Program-made: the position numbers and the translations under genes
The notes under the pieces: generated by a model
What the model saw: only the letters and a program-made list of their open reading frames with translations
Told to the model about the DNA's origin: nothing
Databases searched by the model: none
DNA from: Lycocorax pyrrhopterus obiensis
Lineage: Eukaryota; Chordata; Aves; Passeriformes; Paradisaeidae
Reading direction: 5' to 3'
Length of the DNA: 64,000 nucleotides
Assembly: GCA_014706295.1 (NCBI GenBank)
Contig: JACSVZ010000004.1
Location: 9,024,465 to 9,088,464 of the forward strand
Shown: piece after piece, positions 47,340 through 61,639 of the stretch
Position numbering within the stretch: position 1 is the first letter of the stretch
How the letters are laid out: each line of letters begins with the position of its first letter

Positions 47340-47990
47340 ATGGTGTGTCCTGGCTGTGCTGGATACTCCAGACACACCATATGGAGGTGACAGGTCTCAG
47401 GACATGCAGTAATCATGCAAGGGCATGGCTCCGCACACAAGATGGAAAAGTGCAAAGCGTTTATTGTGCAGTGAATATTCCCTAAATACCAGCACCCAAC
47501 AGGATATCACATCATATAAACAGGAAAGATGTTCACCTCAGTGTCCCCCAATCACCTGGGGTAGTGCACACACATTGCCTATTATGGTAACAGGTAAACA
47601 ATACCCTATAAGGTCACAAACTACAATTATCACTTCCCATAGGTCCAACACTGTCCACAAACCCACAATCCTCTCTCAGCCCATCCCCGGTGACCTGGAT
47701 GCACTCCCAGGGTCACCTCCAGGTCCAGGAAAGATGCTCTCTCTCTGGCCCTCAGGGCCTATCTCTCTTCCAGCACATAGTGCACCCCAACAGGACAGGT
47801 GGGACTTGCTCAATATGAGCAGGATAATCTTACAGGTGCTGTGCTCCAAGGCACTGCTTGCACCAGACTTGCAGGTGGAGCCACATGTGCTTCTGCACTG
47901 GAGACAGCCCAACACTTCCAAGGCTTTGCAGATCACACACACTTGGATCCTGTGCTTGTCACACAGTTTTTCCTTGGAGGAGTAACTTAG
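47340..47990 (-). mobile_element. probable solo LTR (endogenous retroviral), reverse orientation
   Basis: Read on the minus strand, a TATATGAT element (about 47519-47512) lies some 50 bp before AATAAACGCTTTGCACTTTTCC (from 47465). This spacing and the polyadenylation signal followed by a short U5-like segment are typical of a retroviral LTR R region. A 186-codon plus-strand frame spans it antisense and is not considered a gene. No internal gag, pol or env sequence was seen on either side, so it is called a solo LTR. Boundaries are approximate and no target-site duplication was confirmed. Confidence 0.45.
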
Positions 47991-49964
47991 CAGCAGCCCC
48001 TCACTTGAGAGCTCATCAACGAGATACTGAAGAGATGCAAAAGATAGGAAAGCACAGAGTCACAGAGGGACAGGGCAGAACTGGTCCCAGCACCCACAGA
48101 GGTCACTGCAGTGAGGCTGGTGGTGCCCCACTGGCTTTGCTGAGTTTTGCCCTAGAGCAGTTGTATTTGCTATTTCAGACCATGACACTTATGGGATATT
48201 ACTGGTGTCATTCCACAGGCCTTCCTTACAATCCTTTACCTTGATTTTAGGCAGAGAGAGAGAAATTTTGCCTTAACTTTTGCTTTCATCTCTCTAAATA
48301 GTGCCAAAAGCATATATAAACATCCTATTGGTGTATCAGTACAAAGCTCATTTAAAAGGCTTAAAACTGACTTTGAAATAAGCTGAGACAATCTCTAAAT
48401 TGACAAGTGCAAGGCAGGGGGGAAATAATCTCTACTAAAGGCAGATTTCCCTGTGGAACAGCTTTCCCCACTGCCAAGCTGGAAGAGAGGGGGCACTCCC
48501 CCATCCAAAAGCTGTCCCCGCAACCTCATGAGAGGTGAGTTGTGCCATTTATAGCTGCTCATCTGTGAGCAGACGCATCACTGAAACAGTGACTGCCACA
48601 GGCAGCATCCATCCAAGGAGCCTGGATTCCATGTCCCAGAGCATAGGAACTCAGAAATGTGAAGTCACAAGATTAGTTTGCTATAATGTGTCTAATTTAT
48701 TTTGGCATTCCCTAGGGATGAAAAAAAATAGCAAAAAATAACTATGGGCAATGCTGTTGTATTAGCTGTGGGAAGCATGAAAAACCACAATGGCAAGAAA
48801 CAATGTCTTATGGGTAGGTGAGTTATTTTGGCCTTTCAAATATTTTTTTTTTTAATAAGAAACAACTCACAAGTTTCCATTGTGCCACTTGGATGCACTT
48901 TGCACTGCACTGTGTCACAGGTCAGCTCATGCCCAAGGCAAAGCCTGAAATACCATTCCCCAGTGGAACGCCAAGAGTGTCACCACACATTCAAACAGAT
49001 GCAAATACTGATAACTCAGCAATACAGGAAAAGTTCCATGCTTCCCAGGAGAAATTGAATAACAATCCCATCTTGCCAAGGGCCAGCGGAACAAACCTCA
49101 AACACTGATCAAAACCCTAAATACGGCTGAATCCTTGTTTCAGAAAGGGTCTCCCACTCCTCTGCCTCTTTTCCAATGGATGCGAGAACCTGTCTCCCGG
49201 TATAGACAGGGCAGTGAAACTGACAGGAGCATTACAGAGTGTGACCTGAGGAAAAGAGAAAGCCAAGGGGCCTGGAGTCCTAATCCAGTGTTCCAGGAGC
49301 CATTTATATGCCAGACAGGATTTGGATAATGCTGCTGACCAATCATGTCACAACATTTGAACTTGAATATTTCTGTCAAATAAATCTTAACATTTTCAAG
49401 AGTTCGGGTTTAGGAAACTGAGATCAAACCCATTAGACATTGGTTGTCTCACCAATTAGTCAGTTCTCCTAATGAGGAGAATTTGGTGAAACTACTTTCT
49501 TGGGAGCTTGTTTATAAAGCAAGTTCAGAAGCCAAGCAAAAATTCCAGTTACCTCAGTTATTCCCTATTTGTAGTACTATTGCTGCTGCTTGGAGAGCTG
49601 TTAGAAACCTGTTCTATATTACTGCTTTTTATCAGCCTCCAAAACCACCATTGAGGGGCTGAGGCAAAGTGGAACAAAATCAACAACTTGTACTTCACAC
49701 ACTAATTATGAAGTGAGTTTCAAGTTAGATATTGTGATTTACTAGTTGCTGCATGCACCCTCCTACCCTGTTCTTACTTGTGTAAGAAGTATCAAATGTA
49801 AGTTACACATTTAATACTTCTAAAATGCAAAACCTCTGGATGACTAGAGCTGTACTGCTGGGAAGACAAGACTCCCTTTCCATCGATGTGAGATTACTGG
49901 CTCTGACTTAGTTAAATCAACCTGCATTCATGCTGGTGGATGAGTGTAAATTAGCCCTAGTAGA
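47991..49964. other. gene-free stretch
   Basis: Unique AT-leaning sequence; no exon, repeat family or RNA gene was recognised. Confidence 0.45.
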
Positions 49965-50215
49965 ACCAGAGGTCTAGAATGGATTTTCAGAGGTTATTTA
50001 GTCCACTGGCCTGTGTAGGGGAGGACATGCATAGACCATTCCTGACACACTTTAGCTTATTTTGAAAGTCACAGACCTCTCTCAGGGAATCCACTCCAGT
50101 CCTTCACACTCCCTTAGTGTCAGATGAATTAATAAAAAGAAAGTGCCCCAATTTTCCCTTGAGGCAATTTAGCCCAAAGCTTCTTATCTTAACAGCCAGG
50201 GTCAGGAAGACCAAA
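49965..50215 (-). repeat. old CR1-like LINE fragment, reverse orientation
   Basis: TCTAGAATGGATTTTCAGAGG, TTTAGTCCACTGGCCTGTG, GGGGAGGACATGCATAGACC and, later, TTTTCCCTTGAGGCAATTTAG follow the antisense CR1 tail in order but with much divergence. It is older than the copies at 26.9 and 36.2 kb. Confidence 0.6.
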
Positions 50216-53200
50216 TTACTGCCTTTTTCCTTTGCAGCAGCTGACAGTGTTTTGGGGAGAAACACAATCTTCCCCTCAGCCTCCCCCTCCTGAGGATGAA
50301 ATCCCCTCCATCTTCCCTAGCAAATCAAGCCTTTTGGACCTTGGATCAGTCTTCCTGCTTTCATTTTCATGCTCGACCCAGTCCAGCTCAACTTGGAAGT
50401 ACACTAGGCAAAAGCAAACACTCCTGCTTGCTGGATTATTGCACTTGCCACAGGGGAACAGTCCTGCTCATACACTTAATGTGCCCTTTTCTGTAACAAC
50501 ACAGTATTGTTTATTGATGATCAGCTTGTGAGCCATCAAAATCTTTCATCCTTACTGATAAGTCAACTACACACATAGCTGTTGGTCCCCAACCTGTCAT
50601 AACGATACAATAACCTATATCAAGAGTTTATTGCAATACACAAATCTGTATCAGCAGAGGGACAATGCACTGTGCCAGCTGGATGGCAAGCTGCTTTCAG
50701 TCAGGTTTTCACCACCTCTCCATTTGCAAACATCATACTGAATTCTAACCCTACCCGGTGTGCTCACAGCCTTTCCAAAGTGTTGCCAGCTGCAAGTTTA
50801 AACTGCATGTTCTCTCTTGCATTAGCCATTCTACAGGTGTAAACAAAAAACAGATGCAAACCAGAACCCTCCTCAGACACATCCCTATCAATTTTCCCAC
50901 CAGTTTTGCATCCAGATATTTTCATCTATGTCATCATCATAAGAGCACACGTGAAGCAGCTTCAGAACTCAAACCTTTGAGTCTCGTGTCTCAAAAAAAA
51001 TTATGCTGCCTGTTACTCATCCCCTCAATTTCTTCTCGGTGCTCTCCAACAGTTTGGTTATTTGTTCCAGTGTTTTTCCAGGAACCAAAGCTAAGCTGAC
51101 AGGTGTATAACCCTAGACCTGCTTGTTAGCACCACTTTTGAACCTACAGCTCAAACCTGCACTCCTGGGCTTTGCTCCAACAGGCCACTTTAGCACATAT
51201 TTAATTAAGAGGGAGAGACATCTGTGGCTGTAGAGGGGTTGAATCACATGCTTATTGCTACACATGTGCTTGGATGTTTTTCTGGTTTCTAAGAATAGAT
51301 ACATTTAAAAAAACCAAACAAACAAACCCCAACACACCAAACCCAAGCAAAACAGAGATGTGTTTTCATACAATGCTTATAACTTTAAGAATGGAAATGC
51401 CAACAAATACTAAACATTGATTCAGACTTTTCACTCATCCTAGGGAATCATTCTCCAATACCCTGTGATTATCTCCACTATGGTGACTTCTTTTACTACT
51501 ATGCTGCTTCATTCTTGTTTTGTTAGCTCTCTCTCAAATCCCCCATAATACCTATTACACTATGCCTCCAGCACATTCTTCAGCCTTATTAGCCCTTCCT
51601 TTTAGGGAGATAATGAATTGATTAGATGTCACTTAGTCTGTCATGAACTGCTATTGACACCTCTTGCAGCAGCTTTCTGTGCATTCCAAGGGTATTTTTA
51701 TGCTTCTGAAAGACAGCTCTGGAGAGCAAGACTGATCTCACTCCCACACCAGCTCTGCCCAGATCAGCTCACACCAACAGAGCAATTACATCTCCCGACT
51801 TTAGGATTACCTGTAGCAATATCCCAGGAGGAAGCAGCACACTGAAAACAGCCCACACAATGGTGACGCTCACCCAAAATCCTCCACTGCTCTCCACTAC
51901 CACCTCCCAGTTCAAAAAACACCCTCTAACCCCCACCTAAGGCAGCTTACTTAAATACAGCCCTGGATCTGATGCTGCTGCTTAGCAAACGAACCACTTT
52001 CAGCTGTGGAGTGGGCGGAACTCCCCCCACTGGTAATCCCTCAGCTCTGCCAGCCCAATGGATAATCGTCACTTGAACAGAGTCACCTGGATCATCAGGT
52101 GCTGAGCCCCAGCCCCTAATTCCTATCAGCTTTGCTCTGCTAGGCTTTCCCTGGTTTTTTTGCTGCTTGTTCCTCGCTTCCAAGCCCAGGATGGATGTGG
52201 TCAGTCAGGTTTTCTTCCACACCTCTTCTATCTAATTGCTTCATTCTCTCCATATGAATCATTTCCCCAGATTAGCAAAGAGACCTCAAAGCACGCTGCT
52301 TATTCCAAACTAAATTTATCTTATGCATACAGAATTGGGGAGGAATTCCAGCTACCAGAGCTCTCTTGCAAGCTAATTATTCTTCAAAGAAGTTTTAGGC
52401 AGTCCCAGGGAGCATCTGACTATTGATTTTCTACTCTGTATAATTTCCCTGCAAAATGTAATCATTCTCCTCCTGTCTCACACCGTCGCTTGTCTCTCAG
52501 AACAACCTGGGAACAATAAAAGAGTGGAATAGAGGGCACCAAGAAGGGCACCATCAAAAAATATATCTCTGTACAAGCAGAGTCTGTAAAAGCAAACCCA
52601 AGAAATGTCTGTAGACCTTGTTTAATATTCATCAGCCAGTGTAGTGTATAACTGAAACCCAAATGTAACTGTTATGAAAATTCAAGCTAGAAGGAAATCA
52701 AATGGAGACAGCATCCTCAGGATGCTGCCATTTCAGAGTTTCTCATTTCTGGATTTCTAGCATAAATGTACCACAGAGAGAAATGTTATTGAATATATTG
52801 GTTGCTTACAAATGGCTATTTTTATATAAATTCACTTCTTGGAAAAAAAAAAAAAGAGAAAAGGATTTGGCAATCAGAGACTCCAAGTAAATGTCCTAGT
52901 ACAAATCTATTCCTAACACATGATTTTATGGAACAACAAAGTAAAAATGGAACTGAGACCAGCACATCTTAAAAACCCTGTTGTGCAATATTAAGCTGGG
53001 GTTTTTCCTCCATCTCCTTGCACAAGAAAGCCCTTGACACATGATTAACTTCATGAACATTAAGAATGCCTTTTTGCTTCAGAAATTTAGCACCTTTAAA
53101 TATACCTGTAATCAGAATATTTAAGCAGATACTGACTTTCATGCTGCTGCTTAATTCCTGTGTGTTTGCTATGAGCTCCAGCCTCCTTAAGGACACCATT

Positions 53201-56200
53201 AAATCATCCTTTGACACTGCCCAGTGAACTGCCTGCTGAGGGACAGGCAGGCTCTGGAGGGGCCAGAAACACCTTTATCATCATCAGACAACACAGGCAG
53301 GAAGATAAGGGCTTCTTAGGAGGGAACAGGGTAGAACTGCCCATGTCAGTGCTGCCAAAATTCTGTGACGTAACTTTAAGCCACTCCCTGAGTGTTTTAA
53401 TCAGGACAGGGCTGCACAAGGCCAGCTCCACGAGCTGCCTTTGGGTCCCTGTTGACCTTTGTCAAGGATTTGCTCTTCCCTCGTGGTATGGCCATGACAG
53501 GGTAAAGAACTGATTTTGATTTCTTCCATGCCTAGGATTAGAACCTTGCAGAACCTGGGACAAATGTTGGCTCTGAGGCTGTGCCACCCAAACTTGAGCC
53601 TGGTTTAATCAGGTTTTGTCACCCCCTTTCCCCTAGATGTCAAATCATAGTTCAGGAGAGGAAATGAAATGCTTTGGAAAGTAGAACACACAATTACCAT
53701 TTGTGGTAGGTTTTATTTTACTCATTTTTTTCAGAGATTTCCAAGTCTTTCCTGTTTCCCTTGGGAAAATAAATTCTTATCAGAAGCTATTTAATGACAG
53801 AAAAGGAAAAGCTAATAACAACTTAAAGAAAAAAAAAACAGCTGAGCAAATTTAGGTAAACTGTGTCTTGCTGCTGCTGCTGAGAAGTTGATGCTCAGAA
53901 CACAGCTCCTTTCATGTGCCAGCACTTAGCTATGCATCCTGGCATTCATTATTTACCAGCCTCCATGTGACACAGGACTTTCAGAAACAGGATATTCTTT
54001 AGCAACCCAGATAAGAACTCAGCCTCCAAACGTTGCCAGTGCTTTGGGAATGGCTTTGATTCTCACTGGTCTGAAAAACGACAGTGGCCACCCCGTGCAC
54101 TGCCAGAGCAACACCAGTGGGCTCTGCTCGAAAGGAAGCTGGTTTGAGGTGGAAACACCATCACAGAACTGGGCTGCTCTGTGGCACATTGTCTGAATTT
54201 CGGTCAAATTCCTGTTCCCTGATTGTCTGGCACCCTTGGAAATCTGCCAAAATTAAAAAGAAAATGCAACATCACCAGAGGAAGGCAATGGCCAAAACCC
54301 ACATGCAAAGTTTATCATTAAAACCTTAAACCCAAAGTTCCAAATCCAAAGGCTTAAAGTTATGCTTTGAGCCCCCTGTGAGGAGCATTAAAAATGACCC
54401 AGTTTAGAGTGACTCTGAGCAGCTGGAGCCCTGTCAGGAGGCCTTGAACATTCCCTGTGCTGCTGCAAAGCTTCTCCCTTACATTTGGGGGTCCATTCAA
54501 AAAGTGGGCATTTGCACAATGGCAAGAAGTACCTCAGCAAAATCCCTTCAGGATTTAAAATACATCTATTTTCACTTTCCCAGCATTAACAAGAGCACTG
54601 TCTTCTACACCTTCGGGCATCTGCATGCCAAGAAATGAGGGCAAGATGCACAGATGCTGCAAGCCAAAAGAGAAGACAAGCTGGGAAGAAGCCAAGCTTC
54701 ACCCAGGAGCAGAGTGACATTTCAGAACATTATGCTTGGGAAGGTGCCAGTCCAAATGATCTGTGCACTGCCTGGGCTGGAAAAGTGAGCCCCCATATTT
54801 CTGTAATGGTGCAATTGCAATTTCTTACCAGTGACGCAACTGTTAGGGGAGGCAAAAATCCCAAGTCAGGGAAACTGCTCAGCTCAGGGGTATAGGAAAA
54901 CACCAGCTTCCCAAAAATGGGTCCTGTATGTTCTCATAAAAGTAGGACTATATGAGGAGGCAGGGAAAAGGGCTTAGAAACTGCCCTAAACAATAACATT
55001 TCCATCCTGTTATCCTCAAAGAGCTGGTCCTGCCAGCCATGTAGTCCCCCTTTGAACCCAGAAACGGGAAGTCTGTGCTGTCCCAGTGTAGGGCCAAGGA
55101 GGTAACCCCCTGCAGTTGGTCAGAGATGTCAGGCTGGACAGCGCTTCTGGCAGCTGGAAATTGAACTGTGTCAGAGAAGCCAAGCCTTCTTTTCTGTGGG
55201 CTTTCCAGAAGGAAACCAGACCTATTGATTAATTCCTTTTGCATAATGTAGGTGAGGTTTGGAACCAGATGTAGGTGGGTGAGTGGTAGCTGCTGGCTCT
55301 TGAGTCACTCTCTGTGGTCTCAAATGGCATCAGTGAGCTTAGCGGCAAATTTCAGTATCTCTGTTTCTCCTGCTCTCTGCTGTCTATGATACGGCTCCTC
55401 TTGCACCCCTCCAGCTCTACAATGGAGTTGACTTTTGACTTCTATTTTAAAAGATTCTATTTGATTTCCATTTTTAAAAAATGAAAACTTTCACATATTT
55501 CCATCCTTTGGGCTGTTACTTTTTTTCTTTTTTTTTTTTTTTAAGGGGGCAACAGGGTCTGCAGGTATTAATCTCGTCCGGCACACAGGACAACTCAGAC
55601 CTGTAAATAAGGAAACCAGGCTTCTCTGTCACATTTGTCTCTGATTTGATCTGTTCTCTTAGACCACTTCTCCTGCACTTCCTTACTCATCCTTGTGCCC
55701 TCACTACCAGCTGATGCACTGCTAAGGAGAGGCAAACAATAGTACAAAACTGCAGAGTAATTTCCACAGAGCTAGTTCCATTAGAAATTGGTGTCTTGGC
55801 TCCTGCAGCCTGGACCGACTGGCAAATGATGTGCCACCTTCTGGGCTGTCCTTGAACAGCTGAACACGAGGCCAACAGGAATGTGAACCACCCAGTCTCT
55901 GATTTATACCCTTAGCTAGAGAGGGATGACAGTAAAATTATCCACACCTATCCCATGCTGTTGCCAGCGTTTTGCAGGATGACAGACCTGGTGCTTTTCA
56001 AGCAGACTCCTGGCTGTGCTGGTCATCACCTCAAAGCACAATCTGGCCTTCACATGAATGTCATCTTACTCTAGAAATATGCAGTGATCTGGGGTTATTC
56101 AGCAGCTGTATCACCACGGGCTCTGTCCAGAATGAACAAGCACAAGCCCTTCTGAGGCCTGTAAGCTGATGGCACCACGGAACAGGGAAAAGAAATGCTG

Positions 56201-56369
56201 CTCTATGCTAAGTCAGAGAAGGAGCAGCACCCTCCTGTGCTCATGTGTATTTACTGCACTGCAGACTCAGAGCTCTTTTGCTGCTCATCAGCACCAAGTA
56301 TTTTTTGGCCATCTGCCTCCTAGGTCTCTTTCATTGCATCCCCCTCCAGACTGTGTTTTCAGGGATGTA
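50216..56369. other. gene-free stretch
   Basis: AT-leaning unique sequence without supported exons. It contains an A/C-rich tract at about 51305-51350 and a T-rich run at 55520-55542. Confidence 0.45.
55520..55542 (+). repeat. poly-T tract (one interruption)
   Basis: T7-C-T15 at 55520-55542. Could be an antisense poly-A tail, but no retroposon body was recognised to its right. Confidence 0.8.
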
Positions 56370-56781
56370 ACTTTCCCGCTATTCCTCTAAATCACCCCAG
56401 CCTGCCTGGTTTCTCCGCGGTATTTCCTGCTTGTCAGTGTCTCACCTGCTTCCTGCCCATCGGATCTTGCGGTGCAGGTGAGGGCTGGCACATCCACTCG
56501 GCATTATCCGAACCCTTAAACCTGGCGCAGAGGGTGCTGCCCGGGGCTGCAGGGCAGAGACCACTGCTGCCTGCACAGGGCAGGTGGAAGGTTTTCAGGG
56601 CAATCCTCTTTTCCTCCAGGTTTCTGCCGCACAGGCTGCCACCTCGTGGGCATCGTCTGGCACAGGCGTTTTCCTGGAAACAGCAACTCCCAAGTGCAAA
56701 GAACTCGTTACTGTCAATATTCTGCTCAGACGATCCAAGGAAACCGCAACCCTTCGGGTCCCTGGCTTGGGAAAACTGTAG
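56370..56781 (+). other. CpG-enriched patch with an acceptor-led open frame
   Basis: CpG is locally frequent against a CpG-poor background. A pyrimidine-rich acceptor (CCTCTTTTCCTCCAG, ending 56619) is followed by 53 open codons starting VSAAQAATSWASSG and ending KETATLRVPGLGKL before TAG (56779-56781). Third-position bias is weak and all three plus frames are fairly open. It does not resemble an SDR C-terminus. It could be an unrecognised terminal exon, but a small regulatory CpG patch is as likely. Confidence 0.2.
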
Positions 56782-59700
56782 AGGTGTAGAGATGATAGAG
56801 TTGTTCAGCTTCTAACATGGTTGGTGGGATAGATATTTCCATAAAAATAAGAGCTCTAACAGGCAAATCTGTAGGTGCCATGGTGGATTATTAGTCAGAA
56901 ACAGCAAGATTGGCACACGTCTTACTCAAAAGCTGCCTCTGTCACTGTAGGAACTCCTTGTATGAGTCATATTTCACACTTCTATCTCTTGCATGGTGAA
57001 AATCTGCAGTCAAATCAATGTAAATATGTCCTCTGCTTTTTCAGGCACTTACTTTACAACATTAATCAAAACCACTGAAAGTTAATTCTGGGCAGACTTG
57101 GAGTGGGATATTTAAGGCGTGTGTAAATTTCTTTTAAAATTGGCTAATGCTTATGCTGGATCAGTTTATCATCATTAACTGATTTTGTATCTACTCTGAC
57201 ACCACTGGAATTTCCCAACATGTGGTAGTGTAAGGGCTTTTCATCATTTGGGAAGAGCCACTGTGTTCAAACACATGCTGTTTCTCAAACAAAATTAACA
57301 TTTAACCAGAGATAAATCCTGATTTCCTAATGTTGTGCCCCTTTTTAGTAATCCTCAGGTTCCAGCAGTTTACCTGATGAATCTGTGTCTGCACTGTGTG
57401 TCTAAGGTGAAAGTATGTGCTGGAGGAGACCATTTCGATTTCAGCACTTTCCAAATCTGGTCACCAGGAAGAAAAGGAGACTTGATCTCCCCTCATCCTT
57501 ATCCTCCACCTCCAGCTGAAGCTCTCAGTTTGCTATGCTGAGGTAATCCTTCCATGATAGAGATGGGTATTAGTCTGTGTGGAGAAGCAGTCGAAGCATT
57601 TTTACTCCCTTTGGACCATTTTGCAGTAGGATTTGGAAGTCAGAATCATCCCACGTTTGTCTTTCAAGTCAGAAATGAGATACAACAGTGTTTGATTTTT
57701 TATTTGTGTCTGGAATGCGTTAATTAGAAGGTATAGGGTGTCCTTTCACTTGCCACACTGCCCATGCACGAGGATACTTCAGCCGGACCATCTGTCCCTG
57801 AGCCAGGGGTGTTCCAGTTGAAAAAGGATCAGTCACTTCAGGTTAGAGAAGATGGCAAATTTTCCTGCTCCTAGGAGAATTTCCTTTCCATCTCTCTCTC
57901 TTTCTTTGCTACTACTCCAGTACTCCAGTACTGCCAAAAAGGACTTAATCCTAGGGACTTACTAAAATAACTTCTGACAAATGGAAGACTTAATCTCTGG
58001 AATAGTCTGGACACTGTATGCAGTGACAAGTATTTGAAAATGTTTCATTAGTAGAGATATTCCTGCCTTGCCTTTTAAATAGAAGCTGTCTCCCTTTTTT
58101 TGACACACTGAGCAATACACGTGGCATCCTAAATCTGTTTTGTCAACTGAGTCCAGGGTTTTTAAAAATACGCAGCAAGATTTTAATACAGCTCATCATA
58201 TTATACAGAACCAGACATCCTGCTTAGTCTTCAAAGGCTCGATATTCCCCATGCACAGCCCACATGCAACTGCTCCTGTCTAATTACATGGAATGACAGC
58301 CTCCCATTGGCTCCTTTCCTTTGACACCACGGCAGAGCCTTCTCCGGCTGAATCCCGAAGTAGGACGCACAGCTTGCCAGCTCTAAAAACTGCAAGGGTT
58401 TCTGTTCAGACTGTCTTTGGCTGATTAACTGCACCAAAACCCCACTACTTTGATTTTCTTCCTGGAAAGCTACTTTTCCCAGTCCTGAAATGCCTGCAGA
58501 TGCAAATTCAATGTCAGCTTTTCAGATCGTTGCAGCAAGCAGTGTCATTTGTGCGTTAGCATTAGAAGTAGGAACTTATTTTGCTGAACTTCCAGAGGGA
58601 CTGGTCAAGATGAGTTTTATGGGGTTTTTTCTGTTGGATAAGCATAATTTTTACCAGCATCAAAAAGTCCCAGCAGCCTGCTATGCTATTTACTGTACAA
58701 TAGCAAGAGGAACACTACATGGTTGGGGGTCTCAGCTGACAAGACACAATGGATGGCAAAGAGAAGTCACATTCGTGGTGAATTGTGTGACACAGCCAGC
58801 TCCTATGGGTCAGAAATCCTGATCCTGCTCACTGGAAATCATGAAAGCTTCAAAAGCATAAGATTGTTAAGAAAAGGGGTCTGTATTTATTGTTTGCTTG
58901 GTTGTTTGGAACTTTTAGGAGGCACTCTTGTCACATTCTTGGCATTTTTCTGAAGCTTTGACCAAGAGGTGCTCTGCACCAAAAGTGATTCATGTGAAAC
59001 CAAGGATGCCTCTGCTGTTACCTCAAAAGACATCAGTTTGATCTTTGCTTCAGAACACAAAAATAATAATGACTTCCACATGATGCTGGAGAGTTGAGGA
59101 TGTAAGAAAGACATCAAAGACCATTACTCCTCCTACCCACTCTGAGAGTGGGCACCACTGAGCACGGCAGATGGCAAATTTTGAGAGAGCTCCAGTTTGC
59201 AATAAGGCTGCCAGGAGGGGTAGAGGGCTGAGGGAACAGGAACAAGAGAATGGGTAAAGTAAGAAGAGGTGAGTAGATATGAGAATAGGGAAAAATATAA
59301 GATTAAAAGCTGAGAAAAGCAACACTGCCTCCTCCCTTCCCTTGCAGCTTGATTTCTACTGGAGTAATGCTGGACAAAGATCTGTGCATATTATTTAAAT
59401 GCCCCACAGCAAGCTCTGCTACTTACAGCCACTGATCCTCTGCTCAGGAATTCGGTAAAAGGAGATCTGTCTTCCCTGAAATCAAACTGGAAGTCCTGGG
59501 GTGCACTGGAGGAACACAGCCCATCCCAGTTTGCCTTTATCTTGGTCCTTTACAGAAACCTGACAGTCCTTTAGAAAAGCAGTTTGTTTTGAGGGTAGGG
59601 ACAACAATGCAACACAATAACAAAAAAAGATATTATGATGCCTTCCCAGAGCAACTTGTTATTTTACTGGGTGACATAGAATAAAGCTTTAAGCTTTGAA

Positions 59701-61639
59701 GCATAAACTTCACAGGTTGCTATTCCCAGAAATGTTCGCAGGAAGAGTGGAATATCCCTGGGCATATTCTGAGAGCAGAATTGTCCAGATCCCCATAAGT
59801 ATCAGTCTCTAAGCCTCTTCCATTTCCTCATCTACTTCCTCAGAATCCAAGCCTTTGCTTAGACTTGCTACAGGTGAACCACAACTAGCTGGAATTGCGT
59901 AAGAGGTAGAACAGATTAAGATAGAGATAAAAACTTAATGAATTTTTAATTAAAATAAGTTCTAAAGATGGGAAGGACTTCAGAAACTAGAAAAAGCAGA
60001 GTCATAAATTCAAAATGCACATTATCATATTTGAGTTAGGAACAGAATACTTTAAACCAGAGGAAAAGTATTCCAACAAATAGATAAATTTCACTGCAAA
60101 TTTCACTGCACTGTAGACCTAAGTGGCCTCATTTCCTGGACGAGGTAGTCATGAAGTTGTTTCTAAGTGTGAAGGACACAGCTGTAATCCATAACTTTCA
60201 GCCTAAATGACTCTGTTGCTCTGACAACATACTGTTCCTGTTCTCAGATGGGCGTGTGTCACATTTGTGTACCACCTTTTCAATATGTTTTGAAGGTTTT
60301 TTTGGAACAGAGACAGCATAAAATTCAGAGGTTAGTTGGGTGACCCCTTAGTCTTCAGGAGAATGGTTTCATCACTGCCTGTGATCCTCGTGTTATTAAC
60401 GGGCCATAAAAGCTGAGAGAGGAGAGACTGGCAGACATGGATGAGAGGTGGGTAGGAGGTATGGAGGAGAAGAATTTGGAATCCCTCCCTGTCTTTTTAT
60501 GCCAGAGGGAACCAGACAGGGCAGCTGGCTGGAGGACAGGCTGTTATCAGCTCTCATGATTTTGAGGGTTGCATAATTGTTTTGTTAATGTAAAGACAAA
60601 GCCTTGTGACTCATGTAGTTGCAGAAGACTGAGTGGTCTTTTGAAGGCTAAAAAAGGGCAGCATCTCCCAGTGTGATGGAACACGATCAAATAAATCCTA
60701 CTTTGTCTCCCAGCAGCAAAGCATAACCTCCTTTCCCAAGCCACTTGAGGTTTTGCGTCCTGTTATGCAATGCCTATGGAGAGCTGAGCAGTGCAGAAGA
60801 GAGGGAGATTACTGAACAACTTAGAGCTAAAGTAAACCTAGGCAGATGTGCAGCCAACGAGAGTAAAAACACAGGAATGCCTTGCCCCCTGGAAAAGAGA
60901 ATTAAACAATAATTATTCCCTTTCTCCTTAGGATATCATTAAAAACTCTATGTCAGTGCAAAGGTATCCCAAGCAAACACAAAACACAGCTGACTGCAGG
61001 GACCACATCATTTCTGGAGACTCCTGGACAGCAGGGTAGCACCAGTTCAGAAACCCGTCTGCCACAACCAGATACAGGTTGTTCACTAAATATGAACAGG
61101 GCTGACTGGAGAGCCACAGGGGTGTACTTTAGGCGAATATTTGGGACCTTCCCTGTGTGTGTTAAGACCTGCTGCTTCTTCTGCTGCTCTGTATATGTCC
61201 AGGAATGACTCTGCCCCCTTTGTATTTTTCACAAGCCAACTTTAAATCACAATTAATAAAGGCATCTGGTTCTTTCAATCATTCCATTTTACTCAGAGGA
61301 GGCAGATATGACATAGTATCCCTTTCAATAGCTGCTTGGAGAGTTGCTCGGATAAAAGAAAGGGCAGAGAAAACACCGCCTAATCACATTTCTCCTGTTA
61401 TCGCAGCTCTCGGGGATTTTTTTTCCTGCAATGTATAACTGTCACTTTAGCCTACAAGAACAGACATTTTCCTTCACCGTGGGACAATGTAGGCACCCTT
61501 GAGATAACAACAGTCATAGACCTGGGCCATAAAAACCCCACAATTTAATACTGCAACGTAATATATAACATAAGATACAGCAACTATAACATAATAATGC
61601 AGCTGTTTTAGCAATCCCCTTCTAGAAACACTCATGGCT
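56782..61639. other. gene-free stretch upstream of the SDR CpG island
   Basis: AT-leaning unique sequence; no supported exon on either strand. A few AT-rich runs with GCCATAAA-type motifs (about 60400 and 61530) could be upstream regulatory DNA for the 62 kb gene, but this is only a compositional remark. Confidence 0.45.

Noticed and set aside
47425..47985. 186-codon plus-strand open frame
   Set aside because: It lies antisense across the LTR-like element, has no codon bias and no family motif.
56875..57078. TSYSKAAS peptide, considered as the SDR catalytic YxxxK exon
   Set aside because: The spacing between Tyr and Lys is wrong and flanking residues do not fit the family; coincidental.
61560..61620. 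NNAAVL reading, considered as a degenerate SDR NNAG exon
   Set aside because: A stop codon lies two codons upstream in frame and no acceptor is present.
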